Assembly: GCF_003086295.3 (NCBI RefSeq)
Contig: NC_092048.1
Span: forward strand, 1,555,001-1,619,000
Length of the DNA stretch: 64,000 nucleotides
Source: Arachis hypogaea
Lineage: Eukaryota > Streptophyta > Magnoliopsida > Fabales > Fabaceae
Direction: 5' to 3'
Shown here: positions 1 through 9,420 of the stretch, piece by piece
How the letters are laid out: each line of letters opens with the position of its first letter
How positions within the stretch are numbered: the stretch's first letter is position 1
Notes under the pieces: generated by a model
What the model was told of the DNA's origin: nothing
The model's database searches: none
Seen by the model: only the letters and a program-made list of their open reading frames with translations
Position numbers and translations under genes: made by a program

Positions 1-700
1 ATTAACCAACGACAGAAAAATAAAAAATAAAACTTTAAAAAAATTGTTTTAACTTATAAAATATTAAAACATTATTTTTTTAATTGTAAAAAACTATTAT
101 TATTATTATTATTATATAGTGTTTCAATAATTAATATATTGATAAGTCTTTCAGTAATTCATATATTGATAAGTCTTCATAAAAGTTTACTGTATTAATA
201 ATAAGGTGAAAACTTAAGTTAATTTTATATGAAGTTGATAGTTGAAAGTTATTAAATAATTTAATAAATTTGACTAAATTATTATATAATGACTCTTAAT
301 TATCAACATCATATAAAATTACCTGCACCTAAATTTTTACCCAATAATAATTAACCCATGTATGCACGTATGTATGGATGTACGTATTTAACTACAATAA
401 AATAATTTAAGAAGAATAAATATACAAAAAAAAACTTACAAATACAATTAAAATTCTAGGGGATGCAACTTGCAACCTTATATTGGTGCTTACGATTGTT
501 TCAAATATATTATTGTGCGCTGATGTTTTCATATGAGAATATGATACAAATTTTGTGGAACAAATATCATCAAATATGGACAATTTATAGATGGGGTTCT
601 AGTTATAGAACATATATATCACGCCAACATACAAAACATATTGGATAATAAAATCTAAGAAAGAATAAATAAAAATCTATATATTTGTATCTTAGTATTG
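1..700. other. AT-rich intergenic DNA
   Basis: There is no gene here that I can support. The stretch is very AT-rich, with a short run of ATT triplets near 98-115. A degenerate short inverted-repeat element at about 205-340 is listed separately. Small open frames here lack coding character. Confidence 0.6.
205..342. repeat. Degenerate short MITE, same family as 46340-46475
   Basis: The left part (GAAGTTGATAGTTGAAAG, near 230) and the right part (GACTCTTAATTATCAACATC, near 291) form an imperfect hairpin of about 140 bp. The same outline, with GTCAAATC/GACTAAATT in the loop and an AAACT..AGTT-type outer stem, occurs in a much better preserved copy at 46340-46475. This one is an old, mutated copy. 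Confidence 0.5.
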
Positions 701-712
701 TTGTTGGATCCA

Positions 713-1643
713 TAATATTAGGAGAAAATGACAAATAGGTCTTGACCTTTTTTTTCGTAAACATTTTTGTTCTTAATTATTGAAAAATATTTTTAAGTCT
801 CTAATGTCCTTAAAAGTTGGACGGATCAGTCCTTCCGTCCAAATGCCTCCGTCAAACCCAACAGAAAAGTCTGACGTCCCGTAATGCTTGTCACGCGTGT
901 CGCCATGAATTCAGCAAATTTTCATTTCTTCATGAATTCTCTACTTTGCATGTTTTTTTTCATTTCTTTCAAGCCATTCTTGCCTTCAAAACTTTAAATC
1001 ACTCAAACAAACATATCAAGGCATCGAATGAGAGAAAAGTAAATTAAATTTAGCAATTTAATAGCTTAAAAAGCATGTTTTCAATCTTTAAGCACACTTG
1101 CTATCAAGCCATTTTTGCCTTCAAAACTTTAAATCACTCAAACAAATATACCAAAGCATCGAATGGGAGAAAAATAAACTTTTGTGAATTTCTCCTAAGT
1201 GTGCTTAATGATTGAAAACATGCTTTCTAGGCTATTAAATTGCTAAATTTAATTTATTTTTTTTCCATTCGATGTATTGATATGTTTGTTTGAGTTATTT
1301 AAAATTTTGAAAGTAAGAATGACTTGAAAGAAATGAAAAAAAAAACATGCAAAGTGGAGAATTCAAGAAGAAATGAGGATTTGCTGAATTCATAGCGACG
1401 CGTACGTGTGAGAGGGAAGTCTGTCAGGCAACGCGTACGCGTGACCCACGTGTTTGCGTGACAAACATTACGGGAGCCACGTCAGACTTTTTCGTTGGGT
1501 CTGACGGAGGCATTTGGACGGAGGGACTGATCCGTCCAACTTTTAAGGACATCAGAGACTTAAAAGTATTTTTTAATGGTCAAAAACGAAAATATCCACA
1601 GAAAAAAGAGTCAGAAACTTATTTGTCCTTTTTTCTAATATTA
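713..1643. mobile_element. 0.9 kb foldback (inverted-repeat) element
   Basis: Almost the whole element is an inverted repeat. The left arm runs about 721-1115 and the right arm about 1190-1635. For example, the stretch around 815-875 (GGACGGATCAGTCC, then CTCCGTCAAACCCAACA) returns in reverse complement around 1495-1545, and AAGCATGTTTTCAATC near 1070 returns inverted near 1205. The outer ends (GACAAATAGG against CTTATTTGTC) are flanked on both sides by TAATATTA (713-720 and 1636-1643), a plausible 8-bp target duplication. No transposase is encoded. The end structure and duplication length fit a Mutator-like or hAT-like foldback element. The superfamily is inference. Confidence 0.75.
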
Positions 1644-1733
1644 ATATGTATTTAACATGACTATCATAGAATGTGCTCTCTATTCAAGGGGAGGTTCTAA
1701 TCCCCACTAGACGGCATCCACAATGTTAATGTT

Positions 1734-4047
1734 TTTTTTTTTGGTATGAATACAACAACAACAAAGCCTTGTCCCACTAAGTGGGGTTGGCTACATGAAT
1801 CAAACGACGCCATTGTGCTCTGTCATGTATCATGTCTACAGAGAGACCGTTTACATGTAGATCTCGTTTGACCACCTCATGGATGGTCTTCTTAGGTCTT
1901 CCTCTGCCTTTCGCCCTTTATCCATCTTCCATCTCATCCACCCTCCTGACTGGATGTTCTATCGGTCTTCTTCTCACATGTCCAAACCACCTGAGACGCG
2001 ATTCAACAATCTTTTCCACAATGGGTGCTACTCCAACTCTCTCCCTTATATCTTCATTCCTTATTTTATCCAATCGCGTATGACCACTCATCCATCTCAA
2101 CATCTTCATCTCTGCCACACTCAGCTTATGTTCGTGCTCCCCTTTAGCCGCCCAACACTCCGTACCATACAGCATAGTCGGTCTTATAACGGTGCGATAG
2201 AATTTACCTTTAAGTTTTAAATGCACTTTTTTGTCGCATATAAAACCAGATGCACTCTGCCATTTTAACCAACCTGCTTGGATCCTATGATTTACATCCT
2301 GTTCAATCTCTCCATTATCCTGTATGATGCACCCAAGATACTTAAAACTTTTAACTTTTCGTAGGATGTTTTCTCCAATCTTCACCTCTATATTGGGGTT
2401 TTCCCTTCTCAGACTGAACTTACATTCCATATATTCCGTCTTGCTACGGCTTATGCGCAGACCATACACTTCTAGAGCTTCTCTCCATAACTCCAACTTC
2501 TTATTTAAATCTTCCCTTGACTCTCCCATAAGGACGATATCATCGGCAAAAAGCATGCACCATGGCACAGGCTCTTGGATGTGCTCTGTGAGTACTTCCA
2601 CGACTAATGTGAAAAGGTATGGACTTAAGGATGATCCCTGGTGTAAACCTATACCAATAGGAAATTCCTCTGTCACACCACCTTGAGTCTTCACACTAGT
2701 TGTGGCCCCATCATACATGTCTTTAATTGCCCGAATATATGCGATCCTTACTCTCCTCTTTTCTAAAACCTTCCATAAAACCTCCCTTGGTACCCTATCA
2801 TACGCTTTTTCCAAATCAATAAACACCATATGTAGATCCCTTTTATTACTACGATACCTCTCCATCATCCTTCTTAATAGGTATATCGCTTCAGTGGTAG
2901 ATCTGCCCGGCATAAATCCAAATTGGTTCTCTGTTACTTGTGTCTCTTTTCTCAACCTCCGTTCTATTACCCTTTCCCATAACTTCATAGTATGACTCAT
3001 AAGCTTAATCCCTCTATAGTTTTCGCAACTTTGTATATCCCCCTTATTCTTGTAGATAGGTACCAATGTGCTCTTTCTCCACTCATCAGGCATCTTCTTT
3101 GACCTTAAAATCTCATTAAAAAGCTTGGTTAACCAGTTGATGCCTTTTTCTCCAAGACCCTTCCAAACCTCAATCGGGATATTATCAAGTCCTACTGCAC
3201 TGCCATTTTTCATCTGCTTTAGAGCCTCTTTTACCTCGAAGTCTCGAATCCTTCGATAGTAGTCAAAGTTTTGATCTTCTTCCCTTGTGCATAATCGACC
3301 AAGGCTCGGAAGAGTCTTCTGTCCCTCATTAAATAACTCGTAGAAGTAGCTCTTCCACCTTTCATTAATCTTCTCCTCTTGAGCCAACACCTCTCCATCC
3401 TTATCCTTTATGCACTTAACCTGATTCAAATCTCTCGTTCTTCTTTCTCGGCTCTTTGCGATTCTATATATACATTTTTCTCCTTCTTTCGTGCTCAAAG
3501 ACTGGTAGAGACCCTCATATGCTCTTGTTCTTGCTTCACTTACAGTAACTTTTGTCTCTTTCTTAGCCGCCTTATATTTTTTCCAGTTATCTGCATTGCG
3601 GCATAAAGACCACTCTTTAAAGCATTCCCTTTTTATCTTTATCTTTTCTTGTATACTCACATTCTACCACCAGGACTCCTTGTCTCTTGGTCCTATTCCT
3701 TTAGATTCACCAAAACTTTCTTTTGCTGTTCTTCTAATAACTTCTGCCATCTCCCTCCACATCTCTTCCGCGCTTCCATTCCCATCCCACTTTGCCTCTT
3801 CTCCTACCCGTCTTAGGAAGCTTCATTGTTCCTCACCTTTCATCCGCCACCACCTCGTCCTTGGGTTCTTCGTATGATGTCTTTTCCTCAACTTTTTCTC
3901 AACGCGAAAATCCATGACGAGCACCCTATGTTGTGTTGTCAAACTCTCTCCCGGGATAATTTTACAGTTAATACAAAATTTTCGGTCGACTCTTCTCAAC
4001 AAGAAGAAGTCGATTTGAGAGCTTGTCATGCCACTTTTTGGGTATGA
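1734..4047 (-). mobile_element. 5'-truncated RTE-type LINE
   Basis: This is a non-LTR retrotransposon in minus orientation. Its 3' end carries the TTGTTGTTGTATTC tail typical of plant RTE-like elements, followed by an A-run (T-run on + at 1732-1742). The flanks ATCCACAATGTTAATGTT (1716-1733) and ATCCACTATGTTAATATGTT (4048-4067) look like a diverged target-site duplication of about 18-20 bp. The element starts inside the endonuclease domain, so most of the endonuclease is missing. It is a dead-on-arrival copy and has also gained stops. Confidence 0.85.
1918..4045 (-). pseudogene. RTE reverse transcriptase polyprotein, broken
   Basis: One reading frame holds the end of an AP-endonuclease domain (SGMTSSQIDFFLLRR), a linker and a complete reverse transcriptase. 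The RT shows the NYRGI-type motif, [12 protein letters not shown], a [13 protein letters not shown] block and the FADD catalytic box ([10 protein letters not shown]). It ends with the C-terminal WFGHV/R region common to RTE proteins. Two in-frame stops interrupt the frame: TGA at 3823-3825 and TAG at 3664-3666. The TAG replaces a Trp in the WW(W)NE stretch, a TGG to TAG change. The frame itself never shifts. The 5' part is absent because of truncation, so no functional protein is expected. Confidence 0.9.
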
Positions 4048-4067
4048 ATCCACTATGTTAATATGTT

Positions 4068-4765
4068 ATGAACGACTAAGATGTTTTGTGCAGCTATGAT
4101 GTCACCAGCTACTCTTTCTTCCTTTTTTGGACCTAATATTGAAACTATCATATATGACTTTAGTACGTCTTAAATTTTATTTTGGGCCCATACAATCCAA
4201 AATAAAACTTATTGACATGAGTCCAAAATTCTTTTAGGTCCTTACAATTTCTTTCTAAATTAGGTTCTCTACAACCCAGTAAAGTGAAAAAAACCCGGCA
4301 ATGTTAAAATAATGTTTTTGTTTATGATCTAACATGAAGAAGTCTCTATCAGCATCATTAAAAATCAGAAATTTCCAAACCAATTTAGCATAAAGGCAAT
4401 GATCTAAACAATAAATGAATGACGAAGTCAACAAATAAATTATGTTTTTAAAAATGTACCAAATTCTGCAAATGTCTAAGTATATCCTCCTAAATCCTAA
4501 TCAAACTCGGGAATTATAATAAACTTGTGCTAGATATTGCTAAGATGACCCTTTAACATGCTTAAGGGACACTAAAATTAACAACTTGAATAGTAAATTC
4601 ATTCCTTGACTTGTAATGTATGGCGTTACTCGAATATCAAGTTTCAATCTAATATTTTAACTTGGATAAGATAGGTATGGCCTTAATGTATATATACAAG
4701 CAATTGAACTCTTCTAAAGTGCATTCCATTGAGATCACCAATTTCACTCACTTTCATTCACGGCT
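4068..4765 (+). promoter_or_regulatory. Upstream region of the NRT3 gene
   Basis: No gene is visible. The last 80 bases contain a TATA box (TATATATA, 4689-4696) about 70 bp before the NRT3 start codon, which fits a leader of roughly 40 nt. No nitrate-responsive element was identified with confidence. Confidence 0.45.
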
Positions 4766-5975
4766 ATGGCATCACAATGGGTTGTGGTAGCATCATTCCT
4801 TCTTTGTTGCTTAGCACAAACTTGTTATGGTGGTGTTCTATTCTCATCCTTACAAAGAACCATTGTTGTCACCGCTTCCCCCAAGGAGGTACAAGGTAAT
4901 GAAATGAAAACCTTTATCTTACTTCCAAATTTCTCCGTCAAAAAAAAGTTTTGCTCCTAGTATTGGTCACATAGTTTTTTCACGGTGACTACTCACATGA
5001 AGATATCTTCATGTAAAGATAATAGTTAGAAATGGTTAGATGATTTGGTTAAACTGTTTAATATAATACATATCAACACCTTAGCTATCATCGCTGTCCG
5101 AAGACATCTTCACATGAGTAGTCATATTTTTTTTTGTTCATGTACTAATTTCTATACCATTTTGCAGTTGAATACTGAATTTTTCTATTCAGTTCTTACC
5201 TTTTTTTTCTTTTCAAGACTCAAAATCAAGATGTTATTTAAGAGAACTATGTGTTGAATGAATCACTTCATTTAACCAGACATTTGTTGTTTAGTTAAGG
5301 GGTTTAGTCCTGATAACATGTTTACCACTTTCCTTTTCTTTCTAGCTATACTAAGAACACCTTGGAACAAAGTAAATATAATGAAAACCATAATGGAACT
5401 TAAATTCAGCAATTTTTTTTTTCTTGTTCAAAAATGCTAAATTCTACTTGAATTGGTTGTACCAAAATAATGCAGTTCTTAATGCCGGAGTGGACAAAAT
5501 CACTGTAACATGGGCTCTTAACAAGACCGAACCATATGGAATAGACTCCACCTACAAGACCATCAAGGTGAAGCTATGCTATGCGCTGGTTAGCCAACAT
5601 GACCGCCCGTGGAGAAAGACGGAGGATAATCTCTCCAGGGACAAGACATGCCAGCATAAGATTGTTTGGAAGCCCTACGATGCCTCCAACAAGACAACGC
5701 AAAGCTTTGAGTGGACCATTGGGCGTGACGTCCCCACGGCCACTTACTTCATACGCGCCTACGCGTATGATCAAAACAACATGGAAGTGGCATATGGTCA
5801 AACCACGAACGAGAAGAGTACCAATTTGTTTGAGATAAATGGAGTCACTGGAAAACATACCTCACTTGACATATCCTCTGTTTGCTTTAGTGTTTTCTCT
5901 GTGGTGGCACTTTCTGTGTTCTTCTATATTGAGAAGAGAAAAGGAAAGGTTGCTTCTTCTATAGAGCAAAAGTGA
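4766..5975 (+). CDS. High-affinity nitrate transporter-activating protein, NRT3/NAR2 family
   Basis: Two exons, 4766-4895 and 5476-5975, join in phase 1 through a GT-AG intron (GTAATG to ATGCAG) and give 209 residues, the usual family length. Residues 1-22 form a signal peptide (ASFLLCCLAQTCYGG). The body has the conserved block AGVDKITVTWALN, then LCYALVSQHDRPWRKTEDNL and DKTCQHKIVW. A single C-terminal membrane segment (about 180-200, CFSVFSVVALSVFFYI) is followed by a basic KRKGK tail. NAR2 proteins bind NRT2 carriers at the plasma membrane and are needed for high-affinity nitrate uptake in roots. The protein is not itself a channel. The start is set by the signal peptide and the TATA spacing. 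A small MITE sits in the intron. Confidence 0.95.
4983..5130. repeat. Short inverted-repeat MITE in the NRT3 intron
   Basis: GTGACTACTCACATGAAGAT at the left is matched in reverse complement by GACATCTTCACATGAGTAGT at the right, with a loop of about 90 bp. The roughly 150-bp hairpin lies wholly within the intron and has no coding capacity. Confidence 0.65.
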
Positions 5976-6589
5976 TTACGTGATATGCAAGTAATCCAAA
6001 GCATGCTGTTATACTTATAGATGCTACGTATTTGGTCTGCAGTTAGAGAAATGCTTCGCAGAAGAGAGTGCATAGCTTAATTCATTGTCTTAGCTTACAG
6101 GGACAACATATGATAAGTTATAAATAATCACAAGTGGCCCTGTTTTTATCCTCTTAAACATCTGAGGCACTTTTAAGAGGATGAATATTTGTTAACATAT
6201 TAAACAGAGGAAGATAGGGAAGAACCATGCAAATCTAAACAAGGTCTACAATTTGAGGTAATTCAGAATCTATAATAAAAGCCGGGTCATTTGGTCACTA
6301 TTCCATGCAAAATGTGAATGCAATGTATCTCAAGCAAAAGTGTGCAATAGTTTTACAACAGCAATTACATTTCAAAGGTAAATAATGTCTAAGGTAACCT
6401 TCAATCATGCTTACTGCTTGTGCAGGTTGCATCCTTGCCTCTGAAAAAACAAACCATGGCGGGGTCACCTTCTTTCAATAGAAAATTCCCTGTGGGAAGG
6501 ACTCAAACAAGATCACTCTATAAATCAGCACTAAACTACTATTATTCTTCTTAACATCAATACATTGTCTTTACAAATCCCCATCAGGA
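5976..6589. other. Convergent 3' ends of NRT3 and the metallophosphoesterase
   Basis: The two genes are transcribed toward each other and their stop codons lie 614 bp apart, so this stretch should hold both 3' untranslated regions. A small inverted repeat (TCCTCTTAAA near 6149 and TTTAAGAGGA near 6172) lies midway and could form a hairpin. No coding sequence is seen. Confidence 0.6.
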
Positions 6590-7549
6590 TTAAAATTGCA
6601 TGTCTATACTTTCAATTCTGTCGATTCCAACAAGTGATATTTGGTCATCATAGACATCGACATTTCCATATGCGTTCCTGCCAGGAGGACATTCTAGAGC
6701 AGCTTCAAAAACTCGATGATGGACCCCGTGAGAGTCAATGGAATACCCATCTCTGTGATTATGTCCTCCAAGACAAACCTTCACACAATTGTACCTGTGT
6801 ATCACATCCATCACTTCATCGTAATTCCACAACAATGCCTCATACTCCGTCGCACCAGGATCCAGAGGCACATGGCAACATATCACCACCTTCTGTTTCA
6901 ATTTCATTGCATCCTGAAGAACCCTGTCCAACCATTCCATTTGTTCCTTTCCAATGCCTCCATTGAACATAAGGAACCTTCTTTCAAGGCCCACCAACCC
7001 TCTTGGACTGTTCTTATCTTTATTCGGATTCCTCTCCCTCAGAAACTTCAAGGCCTCCAATGTTCTTGGATGGTCTTTAGGCCAACCAACGGCACTGATG
7101 TCAAAGGCATCCAGAACTACAAATCTATATTCTGGTACTGGCGAGAAATCATAGTAAGCACATCCATCATCAATACTTTGGATCTCCAATATTGGAAGTA
7201 ACTTGCTGCGAGGAAGATTGTACAGGCAGTGATTGCCAATCATATGATATACGGGTCCCCTGAACCTCGCAAATTCATCGACAACCTTCTTTACAGCATT
7301 TAGAGACTGATCTTTTGGACAATTCCCATCAACTATATCTCCAAAGTTCATCACAAACTTATGCTTCTGAAGAGCATTCCATTCTTTAACTGCTCTCTGC
7401 AAAACAAGAATACTATGCCTATAATACCGCGGAACCCCATGGAACGAGCGACCATCGGGGATGTCAGCATACTGGACATCGGAAATCAATCCAAAAGAAA
7501 ATAGAGGTTGTCTCCCTTGCACTGTGGCTAGTCCACTAGGAGATCCCAT
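6590..7549 (-). CDS. Mn-dependent ADP-ribose/CDP-alcohol diphosphatase-like metallophosphoesterase
   Basis: A single coding exon of 319 residues reads as a calcineurin-type phosphoesterase of the ADPRibase-Mn family. Metal-binding motifs follow in order: D24-x-Q26 in ISDVQYAD (Gln in place of the usual second His, as in this family), GDIVDG at 70-75, GNH at 105-107, H226 in CCHVPL, and GHNH at 262-265. Family members cleave ADP-ribose, CDP-choline and related pyrophosphates. No signal peptide is evident, so it is probably cytosolic. The ATG at 7547-7549 lies just after an acceptor site (CTTGCAG, 7561-7567 on +). A matching GTAAGT donor at 7864-7869 implies a 5'UTR intron of 309 bp and a leader exon from 7870 to about 8070. 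Length and motifs look intact. Confidence 0.92.
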   Translation of the reverse strand: MGSPSGLATVQGRQPLFSFGLISDVQYADIPDGRSFHGVPRYYRHSILVLQRAVKEWNALQKHKFVMNFGDIVDGNCPKDQSLNAVKKVVDEFARFRGPVYHMIGNHCLYNLPRSKLLPILEIQSIDDGCAYYDFSPVPEYRFVVLDAFDISAVGWPKDHPRTLEALKFLRERNPNKDKNSPRGLVGLERRFLMFNGGIGKEQMEWLDRVLQDAMKLKQKVVICCHVPLDPGATEYEALLWNYDEVMDVIHRYNCVKVCLGGHNHRDGYSIDSHGVHHRVFEAALECPPGRNAYGNVDVYDDQISLVGIDRIESIDMQF

Positions 7550-8070
7550 GGTAGACCTCTCTGCAAGCTCCTATTATGCATACAACAAGAACAAAGCCAT
7601 TCCAATTTTCAGAACCATGGTCTTCATTACTAATGCTTAAAATTTACCCTCCAAATTCAAGATGAAGCTTCCCGAGCTAAAAATAGAACATAAACTAACA
7701 CAGAATACAGTTCTAATTAACGATTTTAGCTCAATTGTCCCTAAATTATCGTAAAACTAGAACAGGGTTCCGTTTTTTTCTACTGAAATGAGGCAGCTAC
7801 AGAAGAATATTGCAAATAAGATTTTAAATATAGAAATTAGAAAGAGAGGAATGAAGAATTGGAACTTACACGAAGAAGATGAACGCATGAATTGGATTTC
7901 GTTTCGTCAGGGTTTGGATTTTGGAATTCGGGAGAATCACGTGATTCTTCTTTTGTTACTGAGTTCTGAGTTGCGAGTTGTGACTAGTTCTTTCTCTTTC
8001 TCTCGACTCACTTTGCATCAATTATTGAGCGCCACTTGTTTTAGTTTAGTTTTGGTTCACATTTGTTCAT
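7550..8070 (-). other. 5' untranslated region of the metallophosphoesterase, with a probable intron
   Basis: On the minus strand a CT-rich leader (about 7870-8070) ends in a strong GTAAGT donor. The intron ends in CTTGCAG at 7561, 12 bases before the start codon. The sequence shows the splice signals directly. The transcription start is a guess. Confidence 0.55.
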
Positions 8071-9420
8071 AGAAGAAAAATGCTTTAAAAATATATATTT
8101 ATTTTCTTTCCAAAATTACATAACTTTATAAATAAATTTTATAAGGAATTAATATTAATTAAATATTATAATAAAATAAATATTATAAAATTTAAGAAAT
8201 ATATAGATATTATGGAATAAATAAAATAATATTCAATTTAATCTCTATTTTTATGTTTATAAATTTTTTTAGTTTTTGGGCATTCTATAGGGTCAAAATA
8301 AATCCAATATAAAATAAGTGTGATTCAATTAACTTCACAATACGAATTAAATGTATAACAAAAAAATAATATTAAATAACTAATAAAAATTAACTCATGT
8401 TTGACTCATTAAATACAAATTAATTACTATGTATTTAAATGTTTTTAATGTATATTTTATATTTTAAATAATAATTTATTTTTTATATAATACGTAGCAT
8501 AATTTTTAAACAATTCTAATAATATTATATATTTTTTAATAAATACTATTTTGATATTAATATTTTTCTAAAAATTAAATATTTATTTTTTATTTTGTTA
8601 ATTAATAATAATAATTTAAATATATAATTATTCTATAATAATTATATTTTTATATGAATGTAAAATTGTTTAGTATATACATAATATTTTTTATTTTTAA
8701 ATAATGTATATTATCGGTACATAAAAAATCAAAATAATTTATAATACGAATTCATGAATGTTTAATTTTCATTTCTTATAAAACAATAAGAGTAAATCAA
8801 AATTTAAAAAAGAAAGGATCTTGCTAGGGAGACAATGGATTATTTGTACAATGGGCTATTGAGTTACAAAATGAACATCTCTCATACTATCTAGAATAAC
8901 CATCCGAGTACTAGCAATAATAAAAGCTTAAACTGATTTTGGGATTCACCAAGGCTCGAACTCTTGATCTTTCGAATTTAGCGCTCTAATACCATGCATG
9001 ATATCATTCATCCCAAAAGCTTCAACTGATGAGAAAAGGTAACATTAATAATTATATTTCTAATACTCTCTAAACTTCCATTGTATTGTATAAATATTCC
9101 ATTGGCTCCTCATACTTACCCAAAAAGAAAACGCTCACACACAAAAGCAGAGGAATGGGAAAGCGCGAATGAAACGAGTCCTGCTGGACTCTGCTTTGGA
9201 GCAAAGGAACAAAACAAGTGAACAAACGAAAAACAGAGCGTCTCTGTTTCCTTCACACACCAATCAATTCATCATATCATAATTCATAAACTATCACACA
9301 CGCTACCAACGCGATTCTTCTTCCCAAACCATAATAAAGACTTCAAAATTCAATTCACATGCAAATTACAAAATTCCTAATTTACCCCCATTCATTCACC
9401 AACGCTTCTCGTAGATTCCG
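8071..9420. other. Intergenic region and POD1 promoter
   Basis: From 8071 to about 8815 the DNA is almost pure A/T with no gene. An LTR/TRIM-like fragment occupies about 8815-9050. TATAAATA at 9089-9096 could serve the POD1 promoter, giving a 5' leader of about 300 bp. The leader from about 9120 to 9420 is richer in GC and CT, as expected of a transcribed leader. Confidence 0.4.
8815..9050 (-). mobile_element. LTR-retrotransposon or TRIM-like fragment with a primer-binding-site motif
   Basis: Read on the minus strand, the sequence contains TGGTATTAGAGC (around 8985-8996 on +), one base from the TGGTATCAGAGC primer-binding site complementary to initiator Met-tRNA that many plant LTR elements carry. 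It is followed by the downstream AGTTCGAGCC-type stretch. I see no internal coding region and no paired LTR, so it is a remnant. A tRNA-derived SINE is the alternative, because GTTCGAGCC also resembles a B box. Confidence 0.35.

Noticed and set aside
3823..4053. Independent 76-codon gene next to the RTE element
   Set aside because: Its sequence is the endonuclease end of the same RTE frame, separated only by a TGA stop.
5574..5858. Antisense open frame opposite NRT3 exon 2
   Set aside because: It is a shadow of the real coding strand with no recognisable domain.
7788..8072. Plus-strand open frame of 94 codons upstream of the metallophosphoesterase
   Set aside because: It overlaps the minus-strand leader exon and intron of that gene and shows no conserved sequence.
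8940..9000. tRNA gene
   Set aside because: A B-box-like GTTCGAGCC is present, but no acceptor stem or cloverleaf can be folded around it. A retroelement primer site explains it better.
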